Part shown: positions 1 through 10,404 of the stretch, piece after piece
How the letters are laid out: each line of letters starts with the position of its first letter
How positions within the stretch are numbered: position 1 is the stretch's first letter
NCBI RefSeq assembly: GCF_006007965.1
Contig: NZ_CP040748.1
Coordinates: forward strand, 2,418,001-2,482,000
Direction: 5' to 3'
Length of the DNA stretch: 64,000 bases
Origin: Nocardioides jishulii
GTDB taxonomy: Bacteria; Actinomycetota; Actinomycetes; Propionibacteriales; Nocardioidaceae
The notes under the pieces: generated by a model
Seen by the model: the letters and a program-made list of their open reading frames with translations, nothing else
Told to the model about the DNA's origin: nothing
Databases searched by the model: none
Position numbers and translations under genes: made by a program

Positions 1-1664
1 CACATCCGCTCCGGGGCGGAGACACCGAGCAGGTCGAGGCCGTTGGCCAGGACCGTACGGGTCGCGGCCACGAGCAGCAGGCGCGCTGCGTGCAGGGCGC
101 CCGGCTCCTCGTCACCCATCGGCAGGACGCGGCAGCTGTCGTAGAACCGGTGGTAGGTGCCGGCGAGGTCCTCGAGGTAGCGGGCCACGCGGTGCGGCTC
201 GCGGAGCTCGGCGGCGCTGGCGACGACGCGCGGGAACTCGGCCAGCGCGCGCAGGAGGTCGCCCTCCTTCTCGTGGGAGAGCAGGGAGGGGTCGAACTCC
301 TCGCCGGCCGGGGCCAGCCCCAGGTCGGCGCCGTTGCGCAGGATCGAGCAGACGCGCGCGTGGGCGTACTGCACGTAGTAGACCGGGTTGTCGTTGCTCG
401 CCTTGGCCCACAGGTCGAGGTCGAGGTCGATGTTGGAGTCGGAGCTGTAACGGGCCAGGGCGTAGCGCGCGGCGTCGACGCCGATCGCGCCCACGAGGTC
501 GTCGATGGTGACGACGGTGCCGGCCCGCTTGGACATGCGCATCGGCTGGCCCTCACGCAGCAGGTTGACCATCTGGCCGATGAGGATCTCGAGGTTGGTG
601 CCGGGGGTGTCGCCGAACGCGGCGCACATGGCCATCATCCGACCGACGTAGCCGTGGTGGTCGGCCCCGAGCATGATCAGGCACCGGTCGAAGCCACGCT
701 CGCGCTTGTCGAGGTAGTAGGCGAGGTCGCCGGAGAGGTAGGCGCCCTGACCGTCGGACTTGATGATCACCCGGTCCTTGTCGTCACCGAACTTCTCGGT
801 GGCCAGCCAGATGGCGCCGTCCTTCTCGTAGGTGTTGCCGAGCTCGGTGAGACGCGCGACCGCACGGTCGACGGCACCGGACTTGTGCAGCGCGTCCTCG
901 TGGAAGTAGACGTCGAAGTCGACCCCGAAGTCGTGCAGGCTCTTCTTGATCTCGGCGAACATCATGTCGACGCCGACCGATCGGAAGATCTCCTGCGCGG
1001 TCTCCTCGTCGGCCTCGAGGGCGTCCGGGCGCTCGGCGACCACGGCGGCGGCGATGTCGTGGATGTACTGCCCGCCGTAGCCGTCCTCGGGCGTCGGCAG
1101 GCCCTTCGCGGCCGCCAGCAACGAGCCGCTGAACCGGTCGATCTGGCCACCGTGGTCGTTGAAGTAGTACTCCCGGGTGACGACGGCGCCGGTCTTGGTG
1201 AAGATCCGGCCCAGCGCGTCACCGACCGCGGCCCAGCGCACGCCACCGATGTGGATGGGGCCGGTCGGGTTGGCGGAGACGAACTCGAGGTTGATCTTCT
1301 CGCCGGCGAACGCGTCGGAGGCGCCGTACGCCTGACCCGCGGCGACGATGTCGGCGGCGACGCGGCCCTGGGCGCCGGCGGCCACCGTGATGTTGAGGAA
1401 GCCGGGTCCGGCGACCTCGACGGCGGCGATGCCCTCGGTGGCCTCCAGCCGCGCCTTCACGAGCTCGGCGAAGGCCCGCGGGTTGCTGCCGGCCTTCTTG
1501 GCGAGCTGGAGCGCGACGTTGGTGGCGTAGTCGCCGTGGCCCTTCTGTCGGGGTCGCTCCACCGTCACGTCGCTGGGCACGCCGTCGGGCAGCGTGATCG
1601 ATCCGTCGGCCACCAGGCCGTTGAGGACGTCGACGATCAGGGAGGAGAGATGCTCGGGGGTCAC
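1..1664 (-). CDS. argS: Arginyl-tRNA synthetase (stop codon cut by the window edge)
   Basis: Class I aminoacyl-tRNA synthetase that charges tRNA-Arg in the cytoplasm. Read from the GTG at 1664 it gives 554 residues ending in APERM, the usual actinobacterial C-terminus. The last two bases at the edge read TG, so only one base of a likely TGA is missing. Visible motifs are the HIGH-type [11 protein letters not shown] (about residues 130-140), [11 protein letters not shown] of the Rossmann core, and MRMSKRAGT for the KMSKS loop, followed by the all-alpha anticodon-binding end. The N-terminal Add1-type domain is present. A tRNA-Arg gene starts 145 bp upstream on the other strand. Identity is very secure. 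The start could shift slightly, because no clear Shine-Dalgarno decides it. Confidence 0.96.
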   Translation of the reverse strand, partial: MTPEHLSSLIVDVLNGLVADGSITLPDGVPSDVTVERPRQKGHGDYATNVALQLAKKAGSNPRAFAELVKARLEATEGIAAVEVAGPGFLNITVAAGAQGRVAADIVAAGQAYGASDAFAGEKINLEFVSANPTGPIHIGGVRWAAVGDALGRIFTKTGAVVTREYYFNDHGGQIDRFSGSLLAAAKGLPTPEDGYGGQYIHDIAAAVVAERPDALEADEETAQEIFRSVGVDMMFAEIKKSLHDFGVDFDVYFHEDALHKSGAVDRAVARLTELGNTYEKDGAIWLATEKFGDDKDRVIIKSDGQGAYLSGDLAYYLDKRERGFDRCLIMLGADHHGYVGRMMAMCAAFGDTPGTNLEILIGQMVNLLREGQPMRMSKRAGTVVTIDDLVGAIGVDAARYALARYSSDSNIDLDLDLWAKASNDNPVYYVQYAHARVCSILRNGADLGLAPAGEEFDPSLLSHEKEGDLLRALAEFPRVVASAAELREPHRVARYLEDLAGTYHRFYDSCRVLPMGDEEPGALHAARLLLVAATRTVLANGLDLLGVSAPERM

Positions 1665-1808
1665 CCGCCCAGCCTATCCGCGCCGCGAGGCGAACCCGTC
1701 ATCGGTTTCATCCCTCGCGACGTGGGAGCGCTGGAGGGCGCGGGACACCTGCCCACGGGGTGGTTTCACAGGTCCCCCGCAACAGCGGTAGTGTTCGTCG
1801 CGCTACGG

Positions 1809-1880
1809 GCCCCCGTAGCTCAGGGGATAGAGCGCCGCCCTCCGGAGGCGGAAGCGTAGGTTCGAATCCTACCGGGGGTA
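1809..1880 (+). tRNA. tRNA-Arg (anticodon CCG)
   Basis: A full cloverleaf can be folded. The acceptor stem is 1809-1815 with 1873-1879, closing with a G-U pair. The D stem GCTC/GAGC is 1818-1833. The anticodon stem CCGCC/GGCGG is 1835-1851 with loop CTCCGGA, giving anticodon CCG at 1842-1844. The T arm GTAGG/CCTAC is 1856-1872 with loop TTCGAAT. The discriminator base is A1880 and CCA is not encoded. It reads CGG arginine codons, common in this GC-rich genome, and sits divergently next to argS. Confidence 0.95.
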
Positions 1881-1907
1881 CTGACCACGCAGTGGTCGCA
1901 GAAGTCA

Positions 1908-1937
1908 CGAAGGGCAGCGCCGCAGCGCTGCCCTTCG
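1908..1937. terminator. Hairpin terminator between tRNA-Arg and the LCP gene
   Basis: A perfect 13-bp stem (1908-1920 with 1925-1937) closes a CGCA tetraloop and is followed by TCTCATT on the plus strand. It lies between the 3' ends of the plus-strand tRNA gene and the minus-strand LCP gene, so it could terminate both. Confidence 0.75.
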
Positions 1938-1966
1938 TCTCATTCCAAGCCGCCTTGGCGACCACC

Positions 1967-2905
1967 TCAGCACCGCGAGATCGTGGCGTCCTTGCGGGCG
2001 TCGTCGCCGTAGCGGCGGGCGGTCGCGACGTCGGGGAAGACCACGCTCGCGGCACCGGCCTGGCCGATGCTGCCCTTGATGACGCAGGTCGTGATCTTGT
2101 TGCTCTTCACCTGGGTGATGGCCTGCGCGATCCGGTAGAGCTCGGCCGGCGAGGCGTCGGTGTGGGTGTGCTTCAGCACGGCGGCGACGCCGCCCTCGAT
2201 GAAGCCCGGCTCACGCTGCTTCTCCACGATCTTGGCGTGGATGCCGCGGATCACCCGCTGCTGGTTGGCGGAGCGTCCGAAGTCACCGTCGCGCAGGCCC
2301 TTGCGGATCCGTGAGAAGGCCATGGCGTCGTACCAGCTGAGCTTGATCTTGCCCGGCTGGAAGCCCTCCTTCTTCAGGTTCGCGTCGGCGAAGTAGTACG
2401 GGTTGTTGACGGTGATGGGACCGATCTCACGCACCATGCCCTCGACCCCCTCGAAGCGCGCGACCATGACGTAGTCGGGCTCGATCCCGATCAGCGCAGC
2501 CATGGTCCTGGCCTGGAGCTGGGGGCCACCGAAGGTCATGGCGGCATTGATCCGGTTGCGACCGTGACCGGGGATGTCGACGTAGGAGTCGCGGGCCACG
2601 CCGATCGCGGTCGCGGCTCCGGTCTTCGTGTTGATGCCGACCATCTGCAACGCGTCGGCCCGGGTGGCGATCTTGTTCTCCCACGGACGGGCGTCCGAGC
2701 CGATGGCGAGGATCCAGACGACGTCGGGGCTGAGGTCGACCCCCTTGGCACGCTCCACCTTCACGAAGGTGACCTCGGTGGGCGCGACCGTCGAGTCGGG
2801 CACCACGACGGCGAAGGTGGCGAGGACGGCCGTGAGTGCCGTCGTACGCGTCACCCGGCGCACCCAGCGACGGGTCCGGGTCGTGGGACGTTCGGTCGTG
2901 CTCAT
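1967..2905 (-). CDS. LytR-CpsA-Psr (LCP) family cell-wall ligase
   Basis: Protein of 312 residues with an N-terminal membrane anchor (TTALTAVLATFAVVV, about residues 22-36) and an extracytoplasmic LCP domain. LCP enzymes transfer glycopolymers from polyprenyl-phosphate carriers to peptidoglycan; in actinobacteria the polymer is arabinogalactan or teichoic-type. Domain landmarks are AIGSDAR near residue 67, the DSYVDIPGHGRNRINAA segment whose Arg and Asp bind lipid phosphate, and SRIRKGLRDGDFGRSANQQRVI with the conserved arginines. The start codon overlaps the stop of the upstream lipoprotein gene by 4 bp (ATGA), so the two are translationally coupled. The actual polymer substrate is not visible from sequence. 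Confidence 0.9.
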   Translation of the reverse strand: MSTTERPTTRTRRWVRRVTRTTALTAVLATFAVVVPDSTVAPTEVTFVKVERAKGVDLSPDVVWILAIGSDARPWENKIATRADALQMVGINTKTGAATAIGVARDSYVDIPGHGRNRINAAMTFGGPQLQARTMAALIGIEPDYVMVARFEGVEGMVREIGPITVNNPYYFADANLKKEGFQPGKIKLSWYDAMAFSRIRKGLRDGDFGRSANQQRVIRGIHAKIVEKQREPGFIEGGVAAVLKHTHTDASPAELYRIAQAITQVKSNKITTCVIKGSIGQAGAASVVFPDVATARRYGDDARKDATISRC

Positions 2906-3483
2906 CGCTCACTCTCCGTCAGGTCGAAGCCGAAGATCTTCCAGCCGTTCTTGGTCGGGGTCAGGCTGAGCCGTCCCCGGACCTTGACGCGCTTCTCCAC
3001 CTCGCCGGTGGTGTCGTAGTCGAGGACGACGCGGGCGGTCACGCCCTGCGGCTTCCCACCGGCCGCGAAGACGTCGTAGCGCACGACCCGACGGGTGGCG
3101 GTCACGGACTCGACGTCCTCACTGATCTCGGCGGCGGAGGTGAGGGCGCTCTGCTTCGTGGCCAGCGCGGCCGCCCCGGGCGTGAACCCGGACCAGGCCT
3201 CGTCGCCGATCACTCGGGGCCACTCCCCCGCCACGTGGGCCGCGTCGATCCAGCCGTCGACGACGGGACCGACCTCGGCCAGCAGCGCCCGGCGCTGCGG
3301 TGGGCGCAGGCGCCCGCGGACCTGGCCGACCCTGGCGGTCGTCTCGATGGCGGCGGCCCTGGCGTCGTCCCCGGTCGGCTCGTCCTGACCCTTGTCGTCC
3401 CCACCTCCCGAGCAGGCCGCGAGGCTACCCAGGAGTAGGGTCAAGCTCGTTGCGACAGCGCCTCGTCGCATCCAGTTCGACAT
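2902..3483 (-). CDS. Secreted lipoprotein of unknown function
   Basis: Protein of 193 residues from the ATG at 3483, preceded by a strong GGAAGGAG ribosome site 8 bp upstream. The N-terminus is a classic lipoprotein signal: MRRG, a hydrophobic segment, then the lipobox LAAC followed by a Gly/Asp-rich linker. The mature part looks like a small alpha/beta domain ending in a beta-rich half with a GWKIFGFDL motif, reminiscent of NTF2-like or Mce-associated proteins, but I do not recognise a named family. It is the first gene of a two-gene operon with the LCP ligase, which points to a cell-envelope role. That role is inferred from context only. Confidence 0.75.
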   Translation of the reverse strand: MSNWMRRGAVATSLTLLLGSLAACSGGGDDKGQDEPTGDDARAAAIETTARVGQVRGRLRPPQRRALLAEVGPVVDGWIDAAHVAGEWPRVIGDEAWSGFTPGAAALATKQSALTSAAEISEDVESVTATRRVVRYDVFAAGGKPQGVTARVVLDYDTTGEVEKRVKVRGRLSLTPTKNGWKIFGFDLTESER

Positions 3484-3637
3484 TCGGTGCGCTCCTTCCG
3501 CTGGTGGCACGCGTGTGTCTCGCCACAGCCTGCCTGAAACCGACCCTGGAGCCCGCATTTGTCAACGGGTGGGTCTAGCCTTGACCGAGACTTACTTGCA
3601 CATTCAGCGCGCATACCCGGAAGAGGCGAACCAAGCC

Positions 3638-6600
3638 GTGCCGCAGTCCCCCAGCTCTGACCAGCCTGCATCGACCAGCCCCAGCGCCGACTTCGGCGCC
3701 AATGAGTGGCTCGTCGAGGACATGTTCGAGCAGTACCAGAAGGACCCCAAGAGCGTCGACCCCGAGTGGGCCGAGTACTTCGCCGGACGTTCGGCCGAGA
3801 AGTCGGCCCAGAAGTCGGCGCAGGGGACCCCTGCTGCTGCAGCCGCTCCGACCAAGCCCCAGGCGGCCCCGGCCAAGGCTCCGGCCGCCCCCGCGAAGGC
3901 TCCGGCCCCGGTCGCCACCTCGCCGGCGACGGGCCCGACCCCGGTCGCCAAGCCGCGTCCGACCGCCGCGGCCGCCGAGCCGGCCAAGGGCACCGCCTCC
4001 CCGGTGGCCAAGGACCCGGCCCCGGCCGCCAAGTCGGAGGCGAAGGACGAGCCGACGTACACGACGCTGCGTGGCATCCCCGCCGCCACCGCCAAGAACA
4101 TGGACCTGTCGCTGTCCGTGCCGACGGCGACCTCGGTGCGCAACGTGCCCGTCAAGCTGCTGTGGGACAACCGCACGGTCATCAACAACCACCTCAAGCG
4201 CGCCCGCGGCGGCAAGGTGAGCTTCACGCACCTCATCGGCTACGCGATCATCCGCGCCGTCCGTGAGTTCCCGGCGATGAACAACACCTACGCCGAGGTC
4301 AACGGCAAGCCGACCCTCGTCACCCCGGCGCACGTCAACTTCGGCCTCGCCATCGACCAGGTCAAGGCCGACGGCACGCGTCAGCTCGTCGCCCCGTCGA
4401 TCAAGGGCTGCGAGACGATGGACTTCGCCGGCTTCTGGACGGCGTACGAGGAGATCGTCAAGAAGGCCCGCGACAACAAGCTGGGCATGGACGACTACTC
4501 CGGCACCACCATCTCCCTGACCAACGTGGGTGGCCTCGGCACGAGCCACTCCGTGCCGCGCCTCATGGCTGGTCAGGCCGCGATCTTCGGCGTCGGCTCG
4601 ATGGAGTACCCGCCGGAGTTCCAGGGCGCCTCCGAGGAGACGCTGACCCGCAACGCGGTCAGCAAGATCCTGACGATCACCTCGACCTACGACCACCGCG
4701 TCATCCAGGGTGCCCAGTCGGGCGAGTTCCTGCGCCGGGTGCACCAGCTGCTCAACGGCGAGGACGGCTTCTACGACGAGATCTTCGCCTCGCTGCGCAT
4801 CCCCTACCAGCCCATCCGCTGGAGCAAGGACATCGCGACCTCGCACGACGAGGACATCAGCAAGCAGGCCCGCATCCTGGAGCTGATCCACGCCTACCGC
4901 GTCCGCGGTCACCTGATGGCCGACACCGACCCGCTGGAGTACCGCCAGCGCACGCACCCCGACCTCGAGATCGAGTCGCACGGCCTGACGCTGTGGGACC
5001 TCGACCGCGAGTTCGCGACGGGTTCGTTCGGTGGCGAGGGCAAGCGCTTCATGAAGCTGCGCGACATCCTCGGCATCCTGCGCGACTCGTACTGCCGCAC
5101 CATCGGCGTCGAGTACATGCACATCATGGACCCCGAGCAGCGCCGCTGGATCCAGGAGCGCATCGAGGTCCCCCACGAGAAGACCCCCCGTGAGGAGCAG
5201 CTGCGCATCCTGCTCAAGCTCAACCAGGCGGAGGCCTTCGAGACCTTCCTGCAGACGAAGTTCGTCGGCCAGAAGCGCTTCTCCCTCGAGGGTGGCGAGA
5301 CCACCATCCCGCTGGTCGACGAGATCTGCGAGGCGGCCGCCGAGGGCGACCTCGACGAGGTCACCATCGGCATGGCGCACCGCGGTCGCCTGAACGTGCT
5401 CGCCAACATCGTGGGCAAGTCGTACTCGCAGATCTTCCGCGAGTTCGAGGGCAACATCGACCCGCGCACCGTCCAGGGCTCCGGCGACGTGAAGTACCAC
5501 CTCGGCGCCGAGGGCGAGTTCGTCGCCGGCTCCGGCGACAAGATCAACGTCTCCGTGGCGGCGAACCCCTCGCACCTCGAAGCCGTCGACCCGGTCCTCG
5601 AGGGCATCGCCCGCGCCAAGCAGGACGTCCTCGACCGCGGCTCGGACTTCTTCCCGGTTCTCCCGCTCCTCATCCACGGTGACGCCGCCTTCGCGGGTCA
5701 GGGCGTGGTGGCCGAGACGCTCAACCTGTCCCAGCTGCGTGGCTACCGCACCGGCGGCACGATCCACGTGGTCGTCAACAACCAGGTCGGCTTCACCACC
5801 TCCCCCGGATCGTCGCGCTCGTCGCTCTACTGCACCGACGTGGCCCGCATGGTCCAGGCGCCGATCTTCCACGTGAACGGCGACGACCCCGAAGCCTGCA
5901 TCCGCGTGGCTCGCCTGGCCTTCGAGTTCCGCCAGGAGTTCAACAAGGACGTCGTGATCGACCTCGTCTGCTACCGCCGCCGCGGTCACAACGAGGGCGA
6001 CGACCCCAGCTACACCCAGCCGCTGATGTACGACCTCATCGAGCAGAAGCGCTCCGTGCGCAAGCTCTACACCGAGTCGCTCATCGGTCGCGGTGACATC
6101 ACCGTGGAGGAGGCCGAGCAGGTGCTGCGCGACTACCAGCAGCAGCTGGAGCGTGTCTTCACCGAGGTGCGCGAGGCGTCCTCAACCCCGTCGGAGTGGA
6201 CGACCGTCCCGGACTACCCGGAGAAGTCGGCCGGCGCCGCCACCACCGCGGTCAGCCCCGAGGTCATGAAGCGCATCTCGGACGCCTACCTGACCCCGCC
6301 GGAGGGCTTCACGGTCCACCCGAAGGTCATGCCGCAGCTGCAGCGTCGCGCCGCCGCGATCATCGACGGTCCGATCGACTGGGGCACCGGCGAGATCCTC
6401 GCCTTCGGTTCGCTGCTCATGGAGGGCCGCCCGGTCCGCCTGGCCGGCCAGGACTCGCGTCGCGGCACCTTCGTGCAGCGCTTCGCGACGATCATCGACC
6501 GCAAGAACGCCGACGAGTGGACCCCGCTGACCACCCTCAGCGAGGACCAGGCCAAGTTCTACGCCTACGACTCGCTCCTGAGCGAGTACGCAGCCCTCGG

Positions 6601-7405
6601 CTTCGAGTACGGCTACTCCGTCGCACGTCCCGACGCCCTGGTCCTGTGGGAGGCGCAGTTCGGTGACTTCGTCAACGGCGCGCAGACCGTCATCGACGAG
6701 TTCATCTCCTCGGGCGAGACCAAGTGGCGCCAGCAGTCCGGCGTCGTCCTCCTCCTGCCCCACGGCTACGAGGGTCAGGGACCGGACCACTCGTCCGCCC
6801 GCATCGAACGCTTCCTGGCGATGTGTGCCGAGGACGCCATGGTCGTGGCCCAGCCGTCGACCCCGGCCTCGCACTTCCACCTCCTGCGTACGCACTCGCT
6901 CGGCGAGGAGCACCGCCCACTGGTGGTCTTCACCCCGAAGTCGATGCTGAAGCGCAAGGAGGCTGCCTCGCAGCCCTCCGACTTCACCGAGGGCGTCTAC
7001 CGCCCGTTCATCGGGGACGACGAGGCCGACGCGAGCAAGGTCGAGACCCTGCTCATGTGCTCGGGTCGCGTGACCTGGGACCTGGTCGTGGAGCGCAAGA
7101 AGCGCGAGAACGGCGAGACCTTCGCGATCGGCCGGGTGGAGCAGCTCTACCCGAACCCGGTCGAGGAGATCAAGGCCGAGCTCGCCAAGTACCCCAACCT
7201 CAAGACCGTGCGCTGGGTGCAGGACGAGCCCGAGAACAACGGTCCGTGGCCGCACTACGCCCTCAACGTGTGGAAGCAGCTGGGCATCGAGGTCGAGCCG
7301 GTCACGCGACCGGCCTCCGCCTCGCCGTCCGTCGGCACGCTGAAGCGCCACGTCGAGGAGCAGAAGTCGCTGATGGAGAAGGCCTTCGGTCCGCACCGAG
7401 GCTGA
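3638..7405 (+). CDS. kgd: Multifunctional 2-oxoglutarate dehydrogenase E1/E2 (Kgd/OdhA type)
   Basis: Actinobacterial fused enzyme of the TCA cycle, 1255 residues from the GTG at 3638 (GGAAGAGG lies 11 bp upstream). Order: a short N-terminal helix ([14 protein letters not shown]) that docks partners; an Ala/Pro-rich linker of about 90 residues; an E2-like succinyltransferase domain from about residue 140 with the catalytic DHRVIQG near 351; then the ThDP-dependent E1 part with [15 protein letters not shown] (about 580), [18 protein letters not shown] (about 680) and a C-terminal transketolase-like half. No lipoyl domain is present, as usual for this family; the lipoyl group comes from the pyruvate dehydrogenase E2. 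The open frame extends to 3392, but the region upstream of 3638 is antisense to the lipoprotein gene and is not family sequence. Confidence 0.96.
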   Translation: MPQSPSSDQPASTSPSADFGANEWLVEDMFEQYQKDPKSVDPEWAEYFAGRSAEKSAQKSAQGTPAAAAAPTKPQAAPAKAPAAPAKAPAPVATSPATGPTPVAKPRPTAAAAEPAKGTASPVAKDPAPAAKSEAKDEPTYTTLRGIPAATAKNMDLSLSVPTATSVRNVPVKLLWDNRTVINNHLKRARGGKVSFTHLIGYAIIRAVREFPAMNNTYAEVNGKPTLVTPAHVNFGLAIDQVKADGTRQLVAPSIKGCETMDFAGFWTAYEEIVKKARDNKLGMDDYSGTTISLTNVGGLGTSHSVPRLMAGQAAIFGVGSMEYPPEFQGASEETLTRNAVSKILTITSTYDHRVIQGAQSGEFLRRVHQLLNGEDGFYDEIFASLRIPYQPIRWSKDIATSHDEDISKQARILELIHAYRVRGHLMADTDPLEYRQRTHPDLEIESHGLTLWDLDREFATGSFGGEGKRFMKLRDILGILRDSYCRTIGVEYMHIMDPEQRRWIQERIEVPHEKTPREEQLRILLKLNQAEAFETFLQTKFVGQKRFSLEGGETTIPLVDEICEAAAEGDLDEVTIGMAHRGRLNVLANIVGKSYSQIFREFEGNIDPRTVQGSGDVKYHLGAEGEFVAGSGDKINVSVAANPSHLEAVDPVLEGIARAKQDVLDRGSDFFPVLPLLIHGDAAFAGQGVVAETLNLSQLRGYRTGGTIHVVVNNQVGFTTSPGSSRSSLYCTDVARMVQAPIFHVNGDDPEACIRVARLAFEFRQEFNKDVVIDLVCYRRRGHNEGDDPSYTQPLMYDLIEQKRSVRKLYTESLIGRGDITVEEAEQVLRDYQQQLERVFTEVREASSTPSEWTTVPDYPEKSAGAATTAVSPEVMKRISDAYLTPPEGFTVHPKVMPQLQRRAAAIIDGPIDWGTGEILAFGSLLMEGRPVRLAGQDSRRGTFVQRFATIIDRKNADEWTPLTTLSEDQAKFYAYDSLLSEYAALGFEYGYSVARPDALVLWEAQFGDFVNGAQTVIDEFISSGETKWRQQSGVVLLLPHGYEGQGPDHSSARIERFLAMCAEDAMVVAQPSTPASHFHLLRTHSLGEEHRPLVVFTPKSMLKRKEAASQPSDFTEGVYRPFIGDDEADASKVETLLMCSGRVTWDLVVERKKRENGETFAIGRVEQLYPNPVEEIKAELAKYPNLKTVRWVQDEPENNGPWPHYALNVWKQLGIEVEPVTRPASASPSVGTLKRHVEEQKSLMEKAFGPHRG

Positions 7406-7426
7406 GACCTGACGAAGGATCGCACC

Positions 7427-7603
7427 ATGTACTACACCGACCGCGGCATCGAGGAGCTCGAGAAGCGCCGGGGCGACGAGGAGGTCACTCTGGCCTGGCT
7501 CGCCGACCGGCTCCAGGAGTTCACCGATCTCCACCCCGAGTTCGAGGTGGCGGTCGAGCGGCTGGCCACGTGGTTGGCTCGTGAGGACGATCCCGAGGAC
7601 TGA
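7427..7603 (+). CDS. Small DUF6104-type protein following kgd
   Basis: A 58-residue acidic protein, 21 bp after the kgd stop, with AAGGA ahead of its ATG. It begins MYYTDRGIEELEKRRGDEEV and continues with a helical segment ending in a run of acidic residues. I recognise this as the short conserved protein that follows kgd/odhA in many actinobacteria (DUF6104). Function is unknown. The constant linkage to kgd suggests a link to the 2-oxoglutarate dehydrogenase complex or its mRNA, but nothing in the sequence proves it. Confidence 0.85.
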   Translation: MYYTDRGIEELEKRRGDEEVTLAWLADRLQEFTDLHPEFEVAVERLATWLAREDDPED

Positions 7604-7614
7604 GCACCACCCCC

Positions 7615-7656
7615 CAGGGGCCGGACACCGCAAGGTGTCCGGCCCCTGTGGCTTTT
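7615..7656 (+). terminator. Intrinsic terminator of the kgd operon
   Basis: A perfect 15-bp GC-rich stem (7615-7629 with 7634-7648) with a GCAA tetraloop is followed by TGGCTTTT. It starts 12 bp after the stop of the small downstream gene. Confidence 0.9.
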
Positions 7657-7769
7657 CCACGCAACGGTGGGGCGTCGCAGGGCGGCACCATCTCGACGAC
7701 GCCCCTTCCCGGCGGGGTGCCGAGCCGCTACCTTCGAGTAACTTCACGCCCAGACCAGGAGCAGGACAC

Positions 7770-9641
7770 ATGCCGAAGTTCCGTGCCCTTCCCGTGCTCA
7801 GCAGCCTCACCGCCGCCAGCCTCGCCCTCAGCGGCCGCCGCCTGCGCGAGCGGGCCTCACTGCTCCCCGTGCTCAACAGCCTCCCCGCCGCGGCCGACCC
7901 GGTGGGCACGGTGGACACCACCGGCTGGCGGGTGGTCTCCGCCACCGGGGTGGAACTGCACCCCGACACCCTCGCCGCTGCCGTCGCGTGGGCGCAGGAG
8001 CAGGGGCTCGACGCGGTGGACCTGGTCCCCGTCGACCTGACGGTCGCCCGCGCGCTCGACCTGTTGAGGCTGGTCGACCCCGCTTCCTACCGCAGCACCG
8101 CCACGGCCCAGGGACGCACCGCCGGACACGCTGTCGTGGTGCGCGCCGAGCTGGCCGAGCGCGCCGAGCTGCCCACCGGCCCGGTGCCCCCGCCCGCCAT
8201 GGTCGAGGTCGCGCGACAGGTCAAGCGCTACGCTCCCCGCACCTGCGATCTCGTGGTGGCGCCGCGTGAGCGTGCGGTGGACCTCACGCCTGACGAGGAG
8301 CTGGCCGTGCAGCGCGCGGTCTTCGACCGCTACGGCACCGCGAACCTCGCCGCCCTGGGACTCCAGCTCGCGGTGCTGGGCAGCGGGCTGCTGGCCTCAC
8401 GCCCGACCGGACTGGCGGCCCTGGCAGCGTACGAGGCTCAGCCGGCGGCGGTCTTCGCCGGGCAGCGCGGTCCGCTGGCACCGCGCGACCTCACCCGCAC
8501 GGCCGGCACCCGCTGGGCACGTGAGACCGGCCGGCTCACCGCGCTGCTGCGCGCCGAGGCGCCACGGCCCACGTCGCTGGTGCAGAGCGACGCGTTGCGA
8601 CCGGAGTACGCGGCAGAGATCGCCCTGGGGACCGAGCGCTTCCTCGAGCCTCGGGTCGACAAGTGCCGATGGTGTGGCTCGACCGAGCTCAGCACGCTGC
8701 TCACCACGCCTGACCTGATCCAGAACAAGCCCGGCACGTTCTCGCTCGACGAGTGCGGCTCCTGCGGGCACGTCTTCCAGAACCCGCGCCTCTCCCCCGA
8801 AGGCCTCGACTTCTACTACAAGGACTGTTACGACGGCTTCGGTGGCGAGGAGATGGAGCGCATCTTTGCCACCCAGTCGACCGACTACGAGGGTCGGGCC
8901 GCCATGGTCCGCGAGCACGACCCCGCCCCCGCCCGCTGGCTCGACGTCGGCAGCGGCCACGCGCACTTCTGCCTCGTGGCTCGAGAGCTGTTCCCCGACA
9001 CCTCCTTCGAAGGCCTGGACCTGGGCGCGGCCATCGACGACGCCGCGCACCGGGGCTGGATCGACCGCTCATTTCGTGGGATGTTCCCCGACGTGGCCCC
9101 GGAGCTGGCCGGCCAGTTCGACGTGGTCAGCATGCACCACTACCTGGAGCACACCCGTGAGCCCGCCGAGGAGCTCGACGCCGCGGTCACGGCGTTGAAG
9201 CCCGGTGGACTGCTGATGATCGAGGTGCCCAACCCCGACTGCGCCCACGGCCGGGCCCTGGGCCGCTACTGGATGCCCTGGCTCCAGCCGCAGCACCAGC
9301 ACTTCGTCTCGATGGACCGGCTCCAGGAGGCCCTCGAGGAACGCGGGTTCACCGTGCTGGAGCGCGAGACCACCCAGCCCACCCGCGGTCTCGACACGGT
9401 GGCCGCAGCGTGGCTCCTCGCCGGACACCTCGCGCCACGTCTCTGGATGCCCTGGCATCGTCGCCCCACGCACGCCGACCGCGCGGCGCGTCTGGCGGCC
9501 GTGACCACGGCCCTCGGCGCGGGAGTCGTCGCCGCCATCGGCACGGAGGTGGCAGGGGCGATCTCCGGCGACGTCACGGGCAGCGCGTTCCGCATGCTGG
9601 CCCGCCTCGACGGACCCGAGCGTCCCGTGCGGACGGCGTGA
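7770..9641 (+). CDS. Class I SAM-dependent methyltransferase with an N-terminal extension and zinc ribbon
   Basis: Protein of 623 residues from the ATG at 7770, with GGAGCAGG upstream. The first 290 residues are Ala/Leu-rich and match no family I know. A CxxC...CxxC zinc-ribbon-like element follows (KCRWCGS and ECGSCGH, about residues 298-335), then a Methyltransf_11/23-type Rossmann domain: WLDVGSGHAHFCLVA (motif I, about 392), FEGLDLGAA, FDVVSMHHYLEHT (about 452) and LMIEVPNP. A zinc ribbon before a methyltransferase is typical of sugar or natural-product methyltransferases. The substrate cannot be told from sequence, and the gene stands alone between two terminator-like hairpins. Confidence 0.75.
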   Translation: MPKFRALPVLSSLTAASLALSGRRLRERASLLPVLNSLPAAADPVGTVDTTGWRVVSATGVELHPDTLAAAVAWAQEQGLDAVDLVPVDLTVARALDLLRLVDPASYRSTATAQGRTAGHAVVVRAELAERAELPTGPVPPPAMVEVARQVKRYAPRTCDLVVAPRERAVDLTPDEELAVQRAVFDRYGTANLAALGLQLAVLGSGLLASRPTGLAALAAYEAQPAAVFAGQRGPLAPRDLTRTAGTRWARETGRLTALLRAEAPRPTSLVQSDALRPEYAAEIALGTERFLEPRVDKCRWCGSTELSTLLTTPDLIQNKPGTFSLDECGSCGHVFQNPRLSPEGLDFYYKDCYDGFGGEEMERIFATQSTDYEGRAAMVREHDPAPARWLDVGSGHAHFCLVARELFPDTSFEGLDLGAAIDDAAHRGWIDRSFRGMFPDVAPELAGQFDVVSMHHYLEHTREPAEELDAAVTALKPGGLLMIEVPNPDCAHGRALGRYWMPWLQPQHQHFVSMDRLQEALEERGFTVLERETTQPTRGLDTVAAAWLLAGHLAPRLWMPWHRRPTHADRAARLAAVTTALGAGVVAAIGTEVAGAISGDVTGSAFRMLARLDGPERPVRTA

Positions 9642-9668
9642 CGACTGCGTCCACTCCACGGACGCCGT

Positions 9669-9697
9669 GCCCGGAGGGGTTTCGACCCGCTCCGGGC
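9669..9697 (+). terminator. Hairpin after the methyltransferase gene
   Basis: GCCCGGAGGGGT (9669-9680), a TTCG tetraloop and the matching ACCC...CTCCGGGC (9685-9697) form a 12-bp stem with one bulged G. It starts 27 bp after the stop codon. There is no U tract, so termination efficiency is uncertain. Confidence 0.5.
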
Positions 9698-9743
9698 GAG
9701 TCATGCTCGTGGCACGAACGCTGCCGACGAAACCGGAGACCTG

Positions 9744-10157
9744 ATGGGGACTCACGACTCCGACATGACCTTGGAGGGCCTGGCCGTGCCCGAGGGGCTC
9801 AGCTCCCTGCACGACTTGATCAAGCGCGGTCGGGCCGCCCATCCTCACGTGGACCCGGAGGCCTTCATGATGCTGGAGACCGCCGTCATCGAGATCGCCG
9901 GCAACGTCGTCGAGCACGGTCGCCCGCCCGGCGAGATCTGGTGGTCGGTCAGCCTGCGGGTGCACGACGACGCCCTCGAGGGGGTGCTGGCCGACGACGG
10001 TCAGCGCTACGAGGGAGACCTGAGCACAGTCATGCCCGACCCCCTGGCGGAGTCCGGACGCGGCCTTCCGCTCGCGCATGCCGTCCTCGACGAGCTGGAC
10101 TACACACGCCAGCACGGCAAGAACGTCTGGACCATGCGGCGCCGGGTACGGACCTGA
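9744..10157 (+). CDS. GHKL ATPase-fold protein, RsbW-like
   Basis: A 137-residue single-domain protein of the HATPase_c_2 (anti-sigma-factor serine kinase) type. The N box is ETAVIEIAGNVVEHG (about residues 46-60), the G1 box is LADDGQ (about 80), and the G2-type segment is ESGRGLPLAHAVLDEL (about 104-119). It therefore resembles RsbW/SpoIIAB kinases that bind ATP and hold a sigma factor or phosphorylate an anti-anti-sigma partner. No sigma or STAS gene is adjacent, so its partner is unknown. The start ATG follows a GGAGACCTG sequence at good spacing. Confidence 0.8.
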   Translation: MGTHDSDMTLEGLAVPEGLSSLHDLIKRGRAAHPHVDPEAFMMLETAVIEIAGNVVEHGRPPGEIWWSVSLRVHDDALEGVLADDGQRYEGDLSTVMPDPLAESGRGLPLAHAVLDELDYTRQHGKNVWTMRRRVRT

Positions 10158-10198
10158 GGCGCGGGCACCGACCGCGGTGAATCGCTAGCGTGCCAGGC

Positions 10199-10384
10199 AT
10201 GGCGACCAAGCTGGAGAACGTAGGCATCGCGGTGCGGGACATCGAGGAGACCATCGCGTTCTTCACCGACCTCGGGCTCACGGTCGTCGGGCGCGCCACC
10301 GTCAGCGGTGGGTGGGCGGACACGGCCGTGGGCCTCGACGACAACCATGCCAAGATCGCCATGCTGCCGACACCGCCCTCCATC
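10199..10384 (+). pseudogene. Truncated VOC/glyoxalase-family gene
   Basis: The first 60 or so residues (MATKLENVGIAVRDIEETIA..., then FFTDLGLTVVGR) are the N-terminal beta-alpha-beta half of a vicinal-oxygen-chelate protein. A normal member has about 140-150 residues in two such modules. After AKIAMLPTP (near 10380) similarity stops, and the open frame continues to 10684 only as antisense sequence of the convergent TfoX-like gene. This looks like a gene whose 3' half was deleted when the neighbour was joined. A short functional peptide cannot be excluded. Confidence 0.7.
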
Positions 10385-10404
10385 AACCATGCCCTGAGCA
10401 CCCG

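Noticed and set aside
90..1859. Long plus-strand open frame across argS
   Set aside because: It is antisense to a clear ArgRS with all class I motifs. Val/Gly/Asp-rich composition is typical of GC-rich shadow frames.
3575..5989. 804-codon minus-strand frame opposite kgd
   Set aside because: Shadow of Kgd; the product has Val/Arg/Asp/Leu-biased low-complexity sequence and no domain, and kgd itself is certain.
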